From assembly GCA_050743125.1 (NCBI GenBank), contig JBOGEB010000218.1, positions 1 to 6,576 of the forward strand: DNA of 6,576 nt, in the 5' to 3' direction. This document shows, piece after piece, positions 1 through 6,471 of this stretch. The position numbers and the translations under genes were made by a program. The stretch comes from JBOGEB01 sp050743125 (lineage in GTDB: Bacteria > Actinomycetota > Nitriliruptoria > Euzebyales > Egibacteraceae). Position 1 is the first letter of the stretch. Every line of letters begins with the position of its first letter. The notes beneath the pieces are model-generated. The model saw only the letters and a list, made by a program, of their open reading frames with translations. It was not told where the DNA came from and ran no database searches.

Positions 1-2
1 GG

Positions 3-983
3 CTGCGGCTGACCCGCGGCGAGGCGCGCGCGCAGGCCGAGACCGCGGTCGGGCTGGAGGGCCTGCCCGAGACCGCCGCCGCGGTCCGCGCGGGCACGAT
101 CGGGCTGGGGCAGGCCCAGGTCGCCGTGCAGACCGCCAAGGAGCTGCGCCCGGACGTGCGGGAAGAGTTGGACCGGCTCGTGGCCGGCGACGGCGGCGGG
201 ATGGACCGCCGCCGGCTCCGCGAGCACGTGGACGCCTGGACCCACACCGTCGACCCTGAGGCGCTGGCAGGGCGGGAGAAGCGGGCGTGGGCCAACCGGC
301 GGCTGTCGGTCACCACCGACACCCCGGACGGGGCCCTGCGCGGAGGGTTCGAGCTGGACCCGCTCGGCGGCGCCACGCTGACCGCCGCGCTGGACCCGCT
401 GGCCCGCAAAACCGGCCACGCCGACGACCGCACCTACCCGCAAAGGCTGGCCGACGCGCTCGTCGAGCTCGCCCGACGCTCACTCGACGCAGGCGACCTG
501 CCGCAAGTCGCCGTCCAACGGCCGCACGTGATCCTGATCGCCACCGCCGAGGCGTTGGACGGCACGCCTGGGGCGCCGGCGGCGCGGTTGGACGGGGTGG
601 GCCCGGTCAGCGCGGCGACCGCGCAGATGGTCTGCTGCGACGCCGAGGTGACGACGGTGTGGATGACCCGCAACGGGGAGGTCTTGGACGCGGGCCGCAC
701 GCAACGGCAGCCGACGAGGCAGCAGCGGGTCGCGGTCATCGCCAGAGACCAGACCTGCGTGGGGTGCGGCGCGCCCGCGTCCCGCTGCCAGGTGCATCAC
801 GTGCGCTGGTGGACACGCGACCTGGGACCCACAGACGAGGACAACCTCTGCTTAACCTGCTGGACGTGTCACCACAGGATCCACGAGGACGGCTGGCTCG
901 TGGCCCGCGACCCGGACACCGGGCGGTTCGGCATGCACCCGCCCGACCCGCTCACCCGCCAACACCGAAGAAGAGCCGGATGA
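3..983 (+). CDS. DUF222/13E12-family HNH endonuclease, 5'-truncated by window edge
   Basis: The frame is open from the first bases, and the residues before the first possible start (GTG 126) already read as DUF222 sequence, so the gene begins left of the window; 326 residues are visible. The DUF222 part covers roughly positions 3-720 and ends with the family's usual block around MVCCDAEVTTVWMTRNGEVLDAGR. The HNH nuclease domain follows at about 720-905: a CxxC pair (CVGC), the HHVRWW histidines coded near 795-800, then NLCLTCWTCHHRIHEDGW, so both zinc-knuckle cysteine pairs and the HNH histidines are intact. The family resembles the REP13E12 proteins of mycobacteria; its members are often repeated in actinobacterial genomes and their cellular role is not settled. 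A DNA-cleaving activity is inferred from the domain. It converges on the urease operon and has no evident link with it. The family call is firm; function is not. Confidence 0.9.
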   Translation: MRLTRGEARAQAETAVGLEGLPETAAAVRAGTIGLGQAQVAVQTAKELRPDVREELDRLVAGDGGGMDRRRLREHVDAWTHTVDPEALAGREKRAWANRRLSVTTDTPDGALRGGFELDPLGGATLTAALDPLARKTGHADDRTYPQRLADALVELARRSLDAGDLPQVAVQRPHVILIATAEALDGTPGAPAARLDGVGPVSAATAQMVCCDAEVTTVWMTRNGEVLDAGRTQRQPTRQQRVAVIARDQTCVGCGAPASRCQVHHVRWWTRDLGPTDEDNLCLTCWTCHHRIHEDGWLVARDPDTGRFGMHPPDPLTRQHRRRAG

Positions 984-1293
984 CCCGCGCCCGACACCAC
1001 CCACGGACACATGCCAAGAGCCAGAAAAAGCCGACGCCCCGGCAGCCCGCCTGGACTGGGCCGGAACGATCTGCGGCGCCACCGCCAGACGGATCGTCTG
1101 TGACGCCGACGTCGTCCACCGCCAGGTGACCCGTGACGGGCGCATGGTGTGGCTTGACGTGCGCCGGTACCCCAGCCCCGCGCAACGCCTCGCGGTCATC
1201 GAGCGTGACCGGGCCTGCCGGTTCGTCTACCCGGACGGCACCCGGTGCGAGCGGCCGTGGCAATGGTGCGACATCCACCGACCGCACCAACCT
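962..1293 (+). pseudogene. Remnant of a second DUF222-HNH gene (internal fragment)
   Basis: A second reading frame, shifted relative to the preceding gene, is open from about 856. From about 1045 it reads as the end of DUF222 followed by the start of an HNH domain: ARLDWAGTICGATARRIVCD, then VRRYPSPAQRLAVIERDRAC and WQWCDIH. This parallels positions 595-800 of the upstream gene. There is no start codon ahead of the homologous part (the first GTG, 1126, lies inside it), and the match ends abruptly near 1290, before the second histidine cluster and the NL..C..CHH segment, so no working nuclease can be made. The stretch 962-1040 translates as an acidic, proline-rich linker, which could be the remnant's own linker or the original tail of the upstream gene after a frameshift. 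Best read as a truncated tandem copy left by recombination or deletion. The boundaries are approximate. Confidence 0.7.
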
Positions 1294-1304
1294 CCCCCAC
1301 CCGC

Positions 1305-1321
1305 CCGCTCTAAAGGAGCGG
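1305..1321. terminator. Short GC-rich hairpin between convergent genes
   Basis: CCGCTC-taaag-GAGCGG forms a perfect six-base stem with a five-base loop. It lies between the nuclease remnant and the 3' end of ureD, about 30 bases past the ureD stop. Neither strand has a U-tract after it, so it is at best a weak or bidirectional terminator. The rest of the gap (1294-1351) shows nothing else recognisable. Confidence 0.25.
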
Positions 1322-1351
1322 AACCCGACCGACCCGACCCCGGAATACTTC

Positions 1352-2365
1352 TCAAGCACGCTCATAGGGCGGATCCGTCGGCTCTTGGCCGTACTTCACG
1401 CTGTGGATTCTTGGCACGCCTACGCCGAGGGTCGCGGTTCTCACCGTACGCCACGCTTGGTGCAGCGCGGCCTGGACCGCTCGGGAGCTGTCTCCGATCA
1501 TCCGTGCCACGACCCCGTCCCCGCCGGGAAGCCGGCTGGCGCCGCCAACCACGCCTGACACGGCGTTGACGCAATCATGAAGTCGGTCCGCCAGCCCCGA
1601 AGAGCCGACCGCCCGGGTCAGCACATAGAGCGTGCCGAGATCACTGCGTCCCGCCAGCGATCCGGTCCGGCGCGGGTCGCGCCTGCCTGGCTCGAGCAGC
1701 AGGGTGTCGGTGAAGCGGAGGCCGCCGAAGAGGTCACGCGCCTCCAGCCGCGTGTGCAGCAGGTCGTACGCGAACGTCTCGCCCGAGGCGGTGCGGCCGG
1801 GTGCCAGCGCGTCGGAGAAGACCACGGTGGCGTCATCCGCGACCTCGAGCGTGACCTCCTGGTAGAAACGGGCGTTGCGGTACGGAATCAAGTAATCCGG
1901 CAGGAACTCGAGGTAGGCGCCGGACTCGACTCGCACCCGCAGGCGCTGCGTCGCGTAGTTGCGGTCCATGCGGTAAAGCTTGGTCGCCGACTGCGTGGTC
2001 ACGTGCGCCTGCGCCCGTTCCGCGACCGTGATCTCGACGCCCAGCCGGTCGCCCTGCAGGATCCCGCCGCTGACCGACTGGATGAAGGCGAACGCCATTC
2101 CGGGCAGCTCGGGGTCGAGGTGCAGCGCCCGCCCGACCCGCTGCGGGCCGCTCGCGTAGCCCGACGCGAGGCGCGTCCGGCCGTCCTGCGCCTCGAACCG
2201 CAGCTGCAACAGCCCCAACTTGCCGGGCGCGCCAGCCGGCATCTGCTCGGGCTGGTGCTCGAAGCGGGCGAAGGCCGGCGGCAGCCGCTCGACGGCGACG
2301 CGCTGGGCCAGCGCCCCGCCTGACCTGGCCGGGCTAGAGCTCCAGGTCGGCGCAGAGGGGTCCAA
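1352..2365 (-). CDS. ureD: Urease accessory protein UreD (UreH)
   Basis: UreD is the scaffold that binds apo-urease and, with UreF and UreG, delivers nickel to the active site. Family signatures are clear (numbered from the TTG start): SGGILQGDRL at about 99-108, AHVTTQSATKLYR at 120-132, LEFLPDYLIPYRNARF at 152-167, APGR at 188-191, LLEPGRRD near 223-230 and ASRLPGGDG at 276-284. The only in-frame ATG in the right area is at 2242 (296 residues) with a poor ribosome site. However, the residues before it (PPAFARFEHQPEQMPAGAPG) look like the conserved N-terminus of longer UreD proteins. A TTG at 2365 sits six bases after a perfect AGGAGG (2372-2377) and gives 337 residues, so I prefer it. This overlaps the end of ureG by 32 bases and implies translational coupling. 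It is the last gene of the operon and converges on the nuclease remnant. Identity is sure; the start is moderately sure. Confidence 0.9.
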   Translation of the reverse strand: MDPSAPTWSSSPARSGGALAQRVAVERLPPAFARFEHQPEQMPAGAPGKLGLLQLRFEAQDGRTRLASGYASGPQRVGRALHLDPELPGMAFAFIQSVSGGILQGDRLGVEITVAERAQAHVTTQSATKLYRMDRNYATQRLRVRVESGAYLEFLPDYLIPYRNARFYQEVTLEVADDATVVFSDALAPGRTASGETFAYDLLHTRLEARDLFGGLRFTDTLLLEPGRRDPRRTGSLAGRSDLGTLYVLTRAVGSSGLADRLHDCVNAVSGVVGGASRLPGGDGVVARMIGDSSRAVQAALHQAWRTVRTATLGVGVPRIHSVKYGQEPTDPPYERA

Positions 2366-2969
2366 AGAGGACCTCCTGGGCAATGACCCTCGCGACGTCG
2401 AGCACTCCCTCGCCGGTTCTGCAGTTCGTGAAGAGCGTTGGCCGGTTCGGTCGCATCGCCGCCGCGTCACGGCGCATGACCTCGAGATCGGCCCCCACGT
2501 GGGGCGCCAGGTCGGTCTTGTTGATGACCAACAGGTCGGAATGCGTGATGCCCGGCCCGTTCTTTCTCGGGATCTTGTCGCCGGCTGCGACGTCGATGAT
2601 GTAGACGAAGTAATCGACGAGGGCCGGGCTGAAGGTGAGCGTCAGGTTGTCGCCGCCGCTCTCGATGAGGATCAGGGCAGAGTCAGGAAACCGCGCCTCC
2701 ATCTCCTCCGCCGCCGCCAGGTTCATCGTCGGGTCCTCGCGGACGGCGGTGTGCGGGCAGGCTCCGGTCTCGACCCCGAGGACCCGCTCTTCTGCCAAGA
2801 CCCCTTTCAGGGCGTGCCGGACATGTCGAGCGTCCTCTTGGGTGACGATGTCGTTCGTGATGACGATCGGCACATGGCCCGCCCGCACCAGGATTGGGAC
2901 CAGTCCTTCCACCAGCGCGGTCTTTCCCGACCCGACCGGTCCCCCGACCCCGACCCGTGGAATGCTCAT
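2334..2969 (-). CDS. ureG: Urease accessory GTPase UreG
   Basis: UreG is the SIMIBI-class GTPase whose nickel-bound dimer supplies the metal to urease through the UreD-UreF complex. The 211-residue product is full length. Visible motifs: P-loop GGPVGSGKT at 9-17; TNDIVTQEDA at 38-47; the metal-binding Cys-Pro-His at 71-73 within ETGACPHTAVRED; ESGGDNLTLTFSP at 103-115; DVAAGDKIPRKNGPGITHSD at 126-145; and the guanine-specificity motif NKTD at 150-153. All residues needed for GTP and nickel binding are therefore present. The ATG start follows GGTGAGGGAACC and lies 18 bases after the ureF stop. The 3' end overlaps the proposed ureD start by 32 bases. If no UreE is present, UreG's own CPH nickel site would have to be loaded from another source. 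Confidence 0.97.
   Translation of the reverse strand: MSIPRVGVGGPVGSGKTALVEGLVPILVRAGHVPIVITNDIVTQEDARHVRHALKGVLAEERVLGVETGACPHTAVREDPTMNLAAAEEMEARFPDSALILIESGGDNLTLTFSPALVDYFVYIIDVAAGDKIPRKNGPGITHSDLLVINKTDLAPHVGADLEVMRRDAAAMRPNRPTLFTNCRTGEGVLDVARVIAQEVLFGPLCADLEL
2372..2377 (-). promoter_or_regulatory. Ribosome binding site for ureD, inside ureG
   Basis: Reading the - strand, a perfect AGGAGG is followed after six bases by TTG (2365-2363) in the ureD frame. It lies within the last codons of ureG (the QEVLFG residues). It is the strongest ribosome site near the ureG/ureD junction and decides the choice of start; the ATG at 2242 has only a weak GAGCAG before it. Confidence 0.55.
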
Positions 2970-2987
2970 GGTTCCCTCACCTGACGG

Positions 2988-3695
2988 CTAACTCGCAAAC
3001 AATCGCACCTCCGCCCGCTCGTGGCGCATCTGCATGATCTCGATGGCCGGTGCGAACGCGCGCATGTCCTCGTATGAGGTGCAGCTCGCCTGCTGCGCCA
3101 AAGCGTCGAGGCAAGGCCCCAGCCGGCGAAGGACTCCCTGCGCCTGGACGTGCCCGAGGCGCAGCATCCGCAGCGCCGCGCCAAGAAGCCCGGTGGCGAA
3201 GGAGTACAGCTCGACGAGGGCGACCTGGGCTGGGGTCAGGCCCCAGGCCGCGCCGAAGACGCCCAGGGCCACGGCGTGGTTGCCCGGGGCCTGGCCGGCG
3301 TTGACCTGGTCGGCATACCGCTCCAGCGGCGGGCTCGCGCACAAGCTCCGTGCCGTGGCGAGCAGCTGCCTTCCCGTTCGAACCGACGAGACCGCGGCCT
3401 CGTCGGCCAGCTTCATCGACAGCAGCCGCCGGTCGATCTCGACGATCGAGGCGACGTCGGCGGAGGCGGCGCGCCGTGCGGCCTCGGCGGCGGCGACCGC
3501 GTCAGCGCCCCCGACGACCGCCGTCAGGTACTCCTCGATCAGGGCCTCCAGCTCGTCGGGACGCTCGACCCACCCGCACTGGACGAACGACTCGAGCCCG
3601 TGCGAGAGCGTGTAGCGGCCCGAGGGGAAGAAGCTGTCCGCGAGCTGCAGCACGCTAAGCAGCGAAAACAGGCCACCGGCCGCCTCAGGGGGCAT
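2988..3695 (-). CDS. ureF: Urease accessory protein UreF
   Basis: UreF bridges UreD-bound apo-urease and the UreG GTPase and acts as a gate for nickel delivery. The product is 235 residues, usual for the family, and largely helical. Matches include QLADSFFPSGRYTLSHGLES (17-36), the N-terminal signature; RTGRQLL at 106-112; PGNHAVALGVFGAAWGLT at 137-154; and the C-terminal tail with H225 and RLFAS at 231-235, the conserved RLF ending. The ATG at 3695 is chosen because it gives the family's usual start just ahead of the signature. The frame stays open further upstream to 3899, but those residues are antisense-like noise within the preceding gene. The start overlaps the end of the preceding gene by 11 bases, indicating coupled translation; the ribosome site is weak (GAGCAGG). 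Confidence 0.95.
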   Translation of the reverse strand: MPPEAAGGLFSLLSVLQLADSFFPSGRYTLSHGLESFVQCGWVERPDELEALIEEYLTAVVGGADAVAAAEAARRAASADVASIVEIDRRLLSMKLADEAAVSSVRTGRQLLATARSLCASPPLERYADQVNAGQAPGNHAVALGVFGAAWGLTPAQVALVELYSFATGLLGAALRMLRLGHVQAQGVLRRLGPCLDALAQQASCTSYEDMRAFAPAIEIMQMRHERAEVRLFAS

Positions 3696-4044
3696 CGAAC
3701 GCCTGCTCGCGCCTGCGGCGATGGACCTGTAACCAGGCGATACGCCGCGCGTCCACGTCCACCTGGCGCAGCCGCCGCAGGGCCTCCGGACGCGTCGAGG
3801 CGACGAGAAACCGGCCGGTCGGCTCACGCAGGACGGGCGCGCCGGGCTCGAGGCGCTCCGCGACCACACAGTCGCCGAGGGCATGGTCGTCAAAGTCACG
3901 GTTCAGGTGCGTGAGCGGGTCGACGGGACCGCTCAGGTCGAGCAGCACCCCGGCCCGGATCGCACAGTGACGTGCCTTGGCTGGGTCGATGACGAACCCG
4001 TGCTCATCGACGTTGTCCGCCTCGACGACGTGGCGAACGGTCAT
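3685..4044 (-). CDS. Unrecognised protein in the ureE position; possible degenerate 6-PTPS/QueD-like fold
   Basis: This 119-residue product lies between ureC (10-base gap) and ureF (11-base overlap), with an AGGGGGTGGG ribosome site and high third-position GC, so it is a real operon gene. By position one expects UreE, the nickel chaperone. However, it lacks the GNRH-like nickel motif and the histidine-rich tail, and I see no UreE domain. Instead there is an ordered, weak resemblance to the C-terminal two thirds of 6-pyruvoyl-tetrahydropterin synthase/QueD: NVDEHGFVID at 11-20 (family: D.xG.viDF), THLNRD at 45-50 (family: DHxxLND), REPTGRFLVA at 73-82 (family: NPTxExLA), and a final beta-like RIAWLQVH at 101-108. 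The N-terminal part that carries the family's zinc histidines is absent, so synthase activity is unlikely. Possible metal ligands are H5, H15, H26, C27, H46, H54, C59 and H108. There is no signal peptide or membrane segment. A role in urease maturation is inferred from position only; it could also be a very diverged UreE. Confidence 0.85.
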   Translation of the reverse strand: MTVRHVVEADNVDEHGFVIDPAKARHCAIRAGVLLDLSGPVDPLTHLNRDFDDHALGDCVVAERLEPGAPVLREPTGRFLVASTRPEALRRLRQVDVDARRIAWLQVHRRRREQAFDAP

Positions 4045-4054
4045 TGCCCACCCC

Positions 4055-5773
4055 CTAGACGAGGTAGTACGCCTGGGCGAGCGGCAGGCGGCTGGCCGGC
4101 TCGCACGTGGCGACCTCGCCGTCTACGCGCACCTGATACGTCTCCGGGTCGACGGTGATCTCGGCCAGCGTGTCGTTCCGGACGAGGTCGCGCTTGGCGA
4201 TGCCACGGCACCTGCCGACCGCGTGCACCCTGCGCTGCAGTCCCAGCCTCTCGGGAACGCCGCCAGCCACCGCCGCCTGCGACATGAGCGTCAGGCACGT
4301 CCGCGCCTGTGCGAGGCCGTACGCACCGAACATCGGGCGGTAGGAGACCGGCTGCGGCGTCGGCAGCGACGCGTTGGGGTCGCCCATGGCCGCCCAGTTC
4401 ACCATTCCACCCTTGACGATGAGCTTCGGCTTGGCGCCGAACGAGGTCATCGGCCAGAGCACGATGTCGGCGAGCTTGCCGACCTCGAGTGAGCCGAGCA
4501 GGTCGGCGCAGCCGTGCGTGATCGCCGGGTTGATCGTGAGCTTCGCCACATAGCGCAGGACGCGGAAGTTGTCGTTGGCGGGCGCGTCCTCGGAGAGTCT
4601 GCCCCGTTGATCCTTCATCTTGCTCGCGGTCTGGAACGCCCGGGTGAAGCTCTCTCCCACCCGTCCCATCGCCTGGCTGTCGGAGGAGTACATGCTCAAG
4701 ATGCCCAGGTCGTGGAGCACGTCCTCGGCGGCGATCGTCTCCGCCCGGATGCGGCTCTCGGCGAAGGCGACGTCCGAGGGCACCGCGGGGTTCAGGTGAT
4801 GGCAGACCATGAGCATGTCCAGATGCTCGTCGATCGTGTTCACGGTGTACGGCCTGGTCGGGTTGGTGGACGAGGGCAGCGCGTTGGGGTGCCCGGCGAT
4901 GACCATGATGTCCGGCGCGTGACCCCCACCAGCGCCTTCCGTGTGATACGTGTGGATGGTGCGTCCGTCGATCGCGCTGATCGTGTCGTCCACGTAGCCG
5001 GACTCGTTCAGCGAGTCCGTGTGGATGGCGACCTGCACGTCGTAGTCGTCCGCCACCCGCAGGCTGCAGTCGATCACGGCAGGCGTCGTGCCCCAGTCCT
5101 CGTGGTCCTTCAACCCGCAGGCCCCCGCCTCGATCTGCTCGACAAGCGAGCCCGGCAGGCTGCTGTTGCCCTTGCCCAGGATGCCCCAGTTGACCGGCAG
5201 CCCCTCGGCCGCCTCCAGCATGCGTTGGATGTTCCAGGGGCCGGGTGTGCAGGTGGTCGCGTTCGTGCCGTCCGTCGGGCCGGTCCCACCGCCGATCATC
5301 GTGGTGACGCCGTTCGAGAGCGCCTCGTACGCCTGCTGCGGGCAGATCATGTGGATGTGGCTGTCGATCCCGCCCGGCGTGGCGATCAGCCCCTCCCCTG
5401 CGATCACGTCGGTTCCGGCGCCGACGATCAGGCTGGGGCTCACCCCGTCCATCACGTAGGGGTTTCCTGCCTTTCCGATCCCGGCGACGAGGCCGCCCCG
5501 CACGCCGAGATCGGCTTTGACGACGCCGATGATCGGGTCCATGACCACGACGTTGGTGATGACGAGGTCGAGGCAGCCCTGATCGTTGCGCAGGCCCGGC
5601 GTCTGGCCCATCCCGTCGCGGATGGTCTTCCCGCCGCCGAACACGACCTCGTCGCCGTAGGTCAGCAGGTCCCGCTCGACCTCGCAGACCAGCGAGGTGT
5701 CGGCGAGGCGGAAGCGGTCGCCCTTGGTCGGCCCGAACAGCGCCGCGTAGTCGCGCCTGCTCAGCTCAGCCAC
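4055..5773 (-). CDS. ureC: Urease subunit alpha (catalytic)
   Basis: This is the catalytic subunit of cytosolic urease, which hydrolyses urea to ammonia and carbamate at a two-nickel centre. The product is 572 residues, normal for the family. Active-site residues are all present, each offset by five from the Klebsiella numbering: H139 and H141 (DSHIH), K222 for carbamylation, H251 (AIHTD), H277 (TYHTEG), D365 (SSDSQAMGR), flap C324 and catalytic H325 (CHHLNP), and R341. Departures from the usual sequence are P132 in TPGGIDSHIH (commonly TAGGID), D223 next to the carbamylated lysine (GLKDHEDWG, commonly a hydrophobic residue), and N328 in CHHLNP (commonly CHHLDP). The start is GTG 5773, which gives MAELSRRDYAALFGPTKGDR, the conserved N-terminus. 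It overlaps the ureB stop by eight bases (GTGGCTGA). The open frame upstream to 5854 is not coding in this frame. Confidence 0.98.
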   Translation of the reverse strand: MAELSRRDYAALFGPTKGDRFRLADTSLVCEVERDLLTYGDEVVFGGGKTIRDGMGQTPGLRNDQGCLDLVITNVVVMDPIIGVVKADLGVRGGLVAGIGKAGNPYVMDGVSPSLIVGAGTDVIAGEGLIATPGGIDSHIHMICPQQAYEALSNGVTTMIGGGTGPTDGTNATTCTPGPWNIQRMLEAAEGLPVNWGILGKGNSSLPGSLVEQIEAGACGLKDHEDWGTTPAVIDCSLRVADDYDVQVAIHTDSLNESGYVDDTISAIDGRTIHTYHTEGAGGGHAPDIMVIAGHPNALPSSTNPTRPYTVNTIDEHLDMLMVCHHLNPAVPSDVAFAESRIRAETIAAEDVLHDLGILSMYSSDSQAMGRVGESFTRAFQTASKMKDQRGRLSEDAPANDNFRVLRYVAKLTINPAITHGCADLLGSLEVGKLADIVLWPMTSFGAKPKLIVKGGMVNWAAMGDPNASLPTPQPVSYRPMFGAYGLAQARTCLTLMSQAAVAGGVPERLGLQRRVHAVGRCRGIAKRDLVRNDTLAEITVDPETYQVRVDGEVATCEPASRLPLAQAYYLV

Positions 5774-6152
5774 GGCGCTGCTTCTCGTCACGGAACCCCA
5801 GCCGGCGAGCGGCGGCGAGTGCCGCTTGCACGGTCGCCTTGGCGGTGACGGCACCGCCGACCAGGTTCGAGAAGCCGACGACCCGCCCTGTGCCCCCGAA
5901 CGGAACGAGGGTCACCTCCTGCTCCGCGCCGGGCTCGAACCGGACGGCCGTCCCCGCGGGGATGTCAAGCCGCATCCCCAGCGCCCGAGCGCGATCGAAC
6001 TCGAGCGCCCGGTTCGCCTCGAAGAAATGGTAATGCGACCCCACCTGCACGGCTCGGTCCCCGGTGTTGCTCACCACGAGCTGCTCACGCCGCCGTCCCT
6101 CGTTGAGCTGGATCGCAGGCCCTTGTGCAGGAATGATCTCGCCAGGGTTCAT
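5766..6152 (-). CDS. ureB: Urease subunit beta
   Basis: UreB is the small structural subunit that packs with UreA and UreC in the urease heterotrimer. The product is 128 residues with the family signatures MNPGEIIPAQGP at the N-terminus, GSHYHFFEAN at 38-47, and RLDIPAGTAVRFEPG at 61-75 followed by EVTLVPFGG. The ATG at 6152 is chosen because it gives the standard MNPGE start. It has GGGAG seven bases upstream and lies four bases after the ureA stop; the ATG 24 bases further upstream would sit inside ureA. The C-terminus (from about 100) is a short alanine-rich, basic tail ending RDEKQRRG, somewhat longer than minimal UreB proteins. Its stop codon lies within the ureC start overlap. The separate ureA and ureB genes match the three-gene bacterial layout rather than a fused gamma-beta form. 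Confidence 0.97.
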   Translation of the reverse strand: MNPGEIIPAQGPAIQLNEGRRREQLVVSNTGDRAVQVGSHYHFFEANRALEFDRARALGMRLDIPAGTAVRFEPGAEQEVTLVPFGGTGRVVGFSNLVGGAVTAKATVQAALAAARRLGFRDEKQRRG

Positions 6153-6156
6153 GCCG

Positions 6157-6471
6157 TCACTCCCGCTTGGGGCCAATAGGGTCGTGCACGGAGACGAGCT
6201 TGGTCCCGTCGGGAAACGTCGCCTCCACTTGGACCAGGTGCAGGAGGTGATCGACCCCTTCCATGCACTGGTCCTTCGTCACGACGCCGCGCCCGAGCGC
6301 CATCAGGTCAGCCACCGACTTCCCGTCCCGCGCTCCCTCGAGGATCGCCTCACAGATCAGCGCGGTCGCCTCCTCGTAGTTGAGCTTGGTCCCCCGATCA
6401 CGCCTTCTGCGAGCGATCTCCGCCACGACGTAGATCGCAAGCTTGTCCCGCTCGCGGGGGGCCAGCATCAT
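6157..6471 (-). CDS. ureA: Urease subunit gamma
   Basis: UreA is the smallest urease structural subunit. The product is 104 residues and carries the whole family pattern: LAPRERDKL at 3-11, a helix rich in arginine (RRRRDRGTKL at 21-30), LNYEEATALI at 30-39, EGARDGKSVADLM at 45-57, QCMEGVDHL at 68-76, and VEATFPDGTKLVSVHDPI at 82-99. Two adjacent ATG codons (6471 and 6468) could start translation. The first is nine bases after GGAGG and is preferred, although the second would give 103 residues with the family's more usual single Met. The last residues (GPKRE) form a short charged tail. It is the first recognisable gene of the operon, but an upstream frame seems to overlap its 5' end. Confidence 0.97.
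   Translation of the reverse strand: MMLAPRERDKLAIYVVAEIARRRRDRGTKLNYEEATALICEAILEGARDGKSVADLMALGRGVVTKDQCMEGVDHLLHLVQVEATFPDGTKLVSVHDPIGPKRE

Noticed and set aside
287..1129. + strand open frame of 280 codons overlapping the HNH gene
   Set aside because: It is an out-of-frame shadow rich in Arg, Pro and Gly; the DUF222-HNH frame explains the same DNA.
952..1365. - strand open frames opposite the nuclease genes (434-739, 480-800, 852-1199, 952-1365)
   Set aside because: They are opposite recognisable DUF222-HNH coding sequence, with low-complexity composition and no family resemblance.
1294..1569. Extension of the nuclease remnant frame to a stop at 1569
   Set aside because: The translation after about 1290 bears no nuclease residues and is antisense to the end of ureD.
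3696..3899. N-terminal extension of ureF to ATG 3899
   Set aside because: It overlaps the preceding gene in another frame and is Ser/Arg-rich noise; ATG 3695 gives the usual UreF start.
3685..4044. Annotating the gene after ureC as ureE
   Set aside because: Position alone supports it; the expected UreE nickel motif and histidine-rich tail are absent.
1577..5848. Long + strand open frames across the urease operon (for example 1577-2323, 2220-2984, 3150-3914, 4514-5848)
   Set aside because: They are antisense to clearly identified ure genes, match no family I know, and have Arg/Asp/Val-biased composition typical of mirrored GC-rich codons.
5774..5854. N-terminal extension of ureC to the first ATG
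   Set aside because: The residues are ureB sequence read out of frame; GTG 5773 gives the conserved UreC N-terminus.
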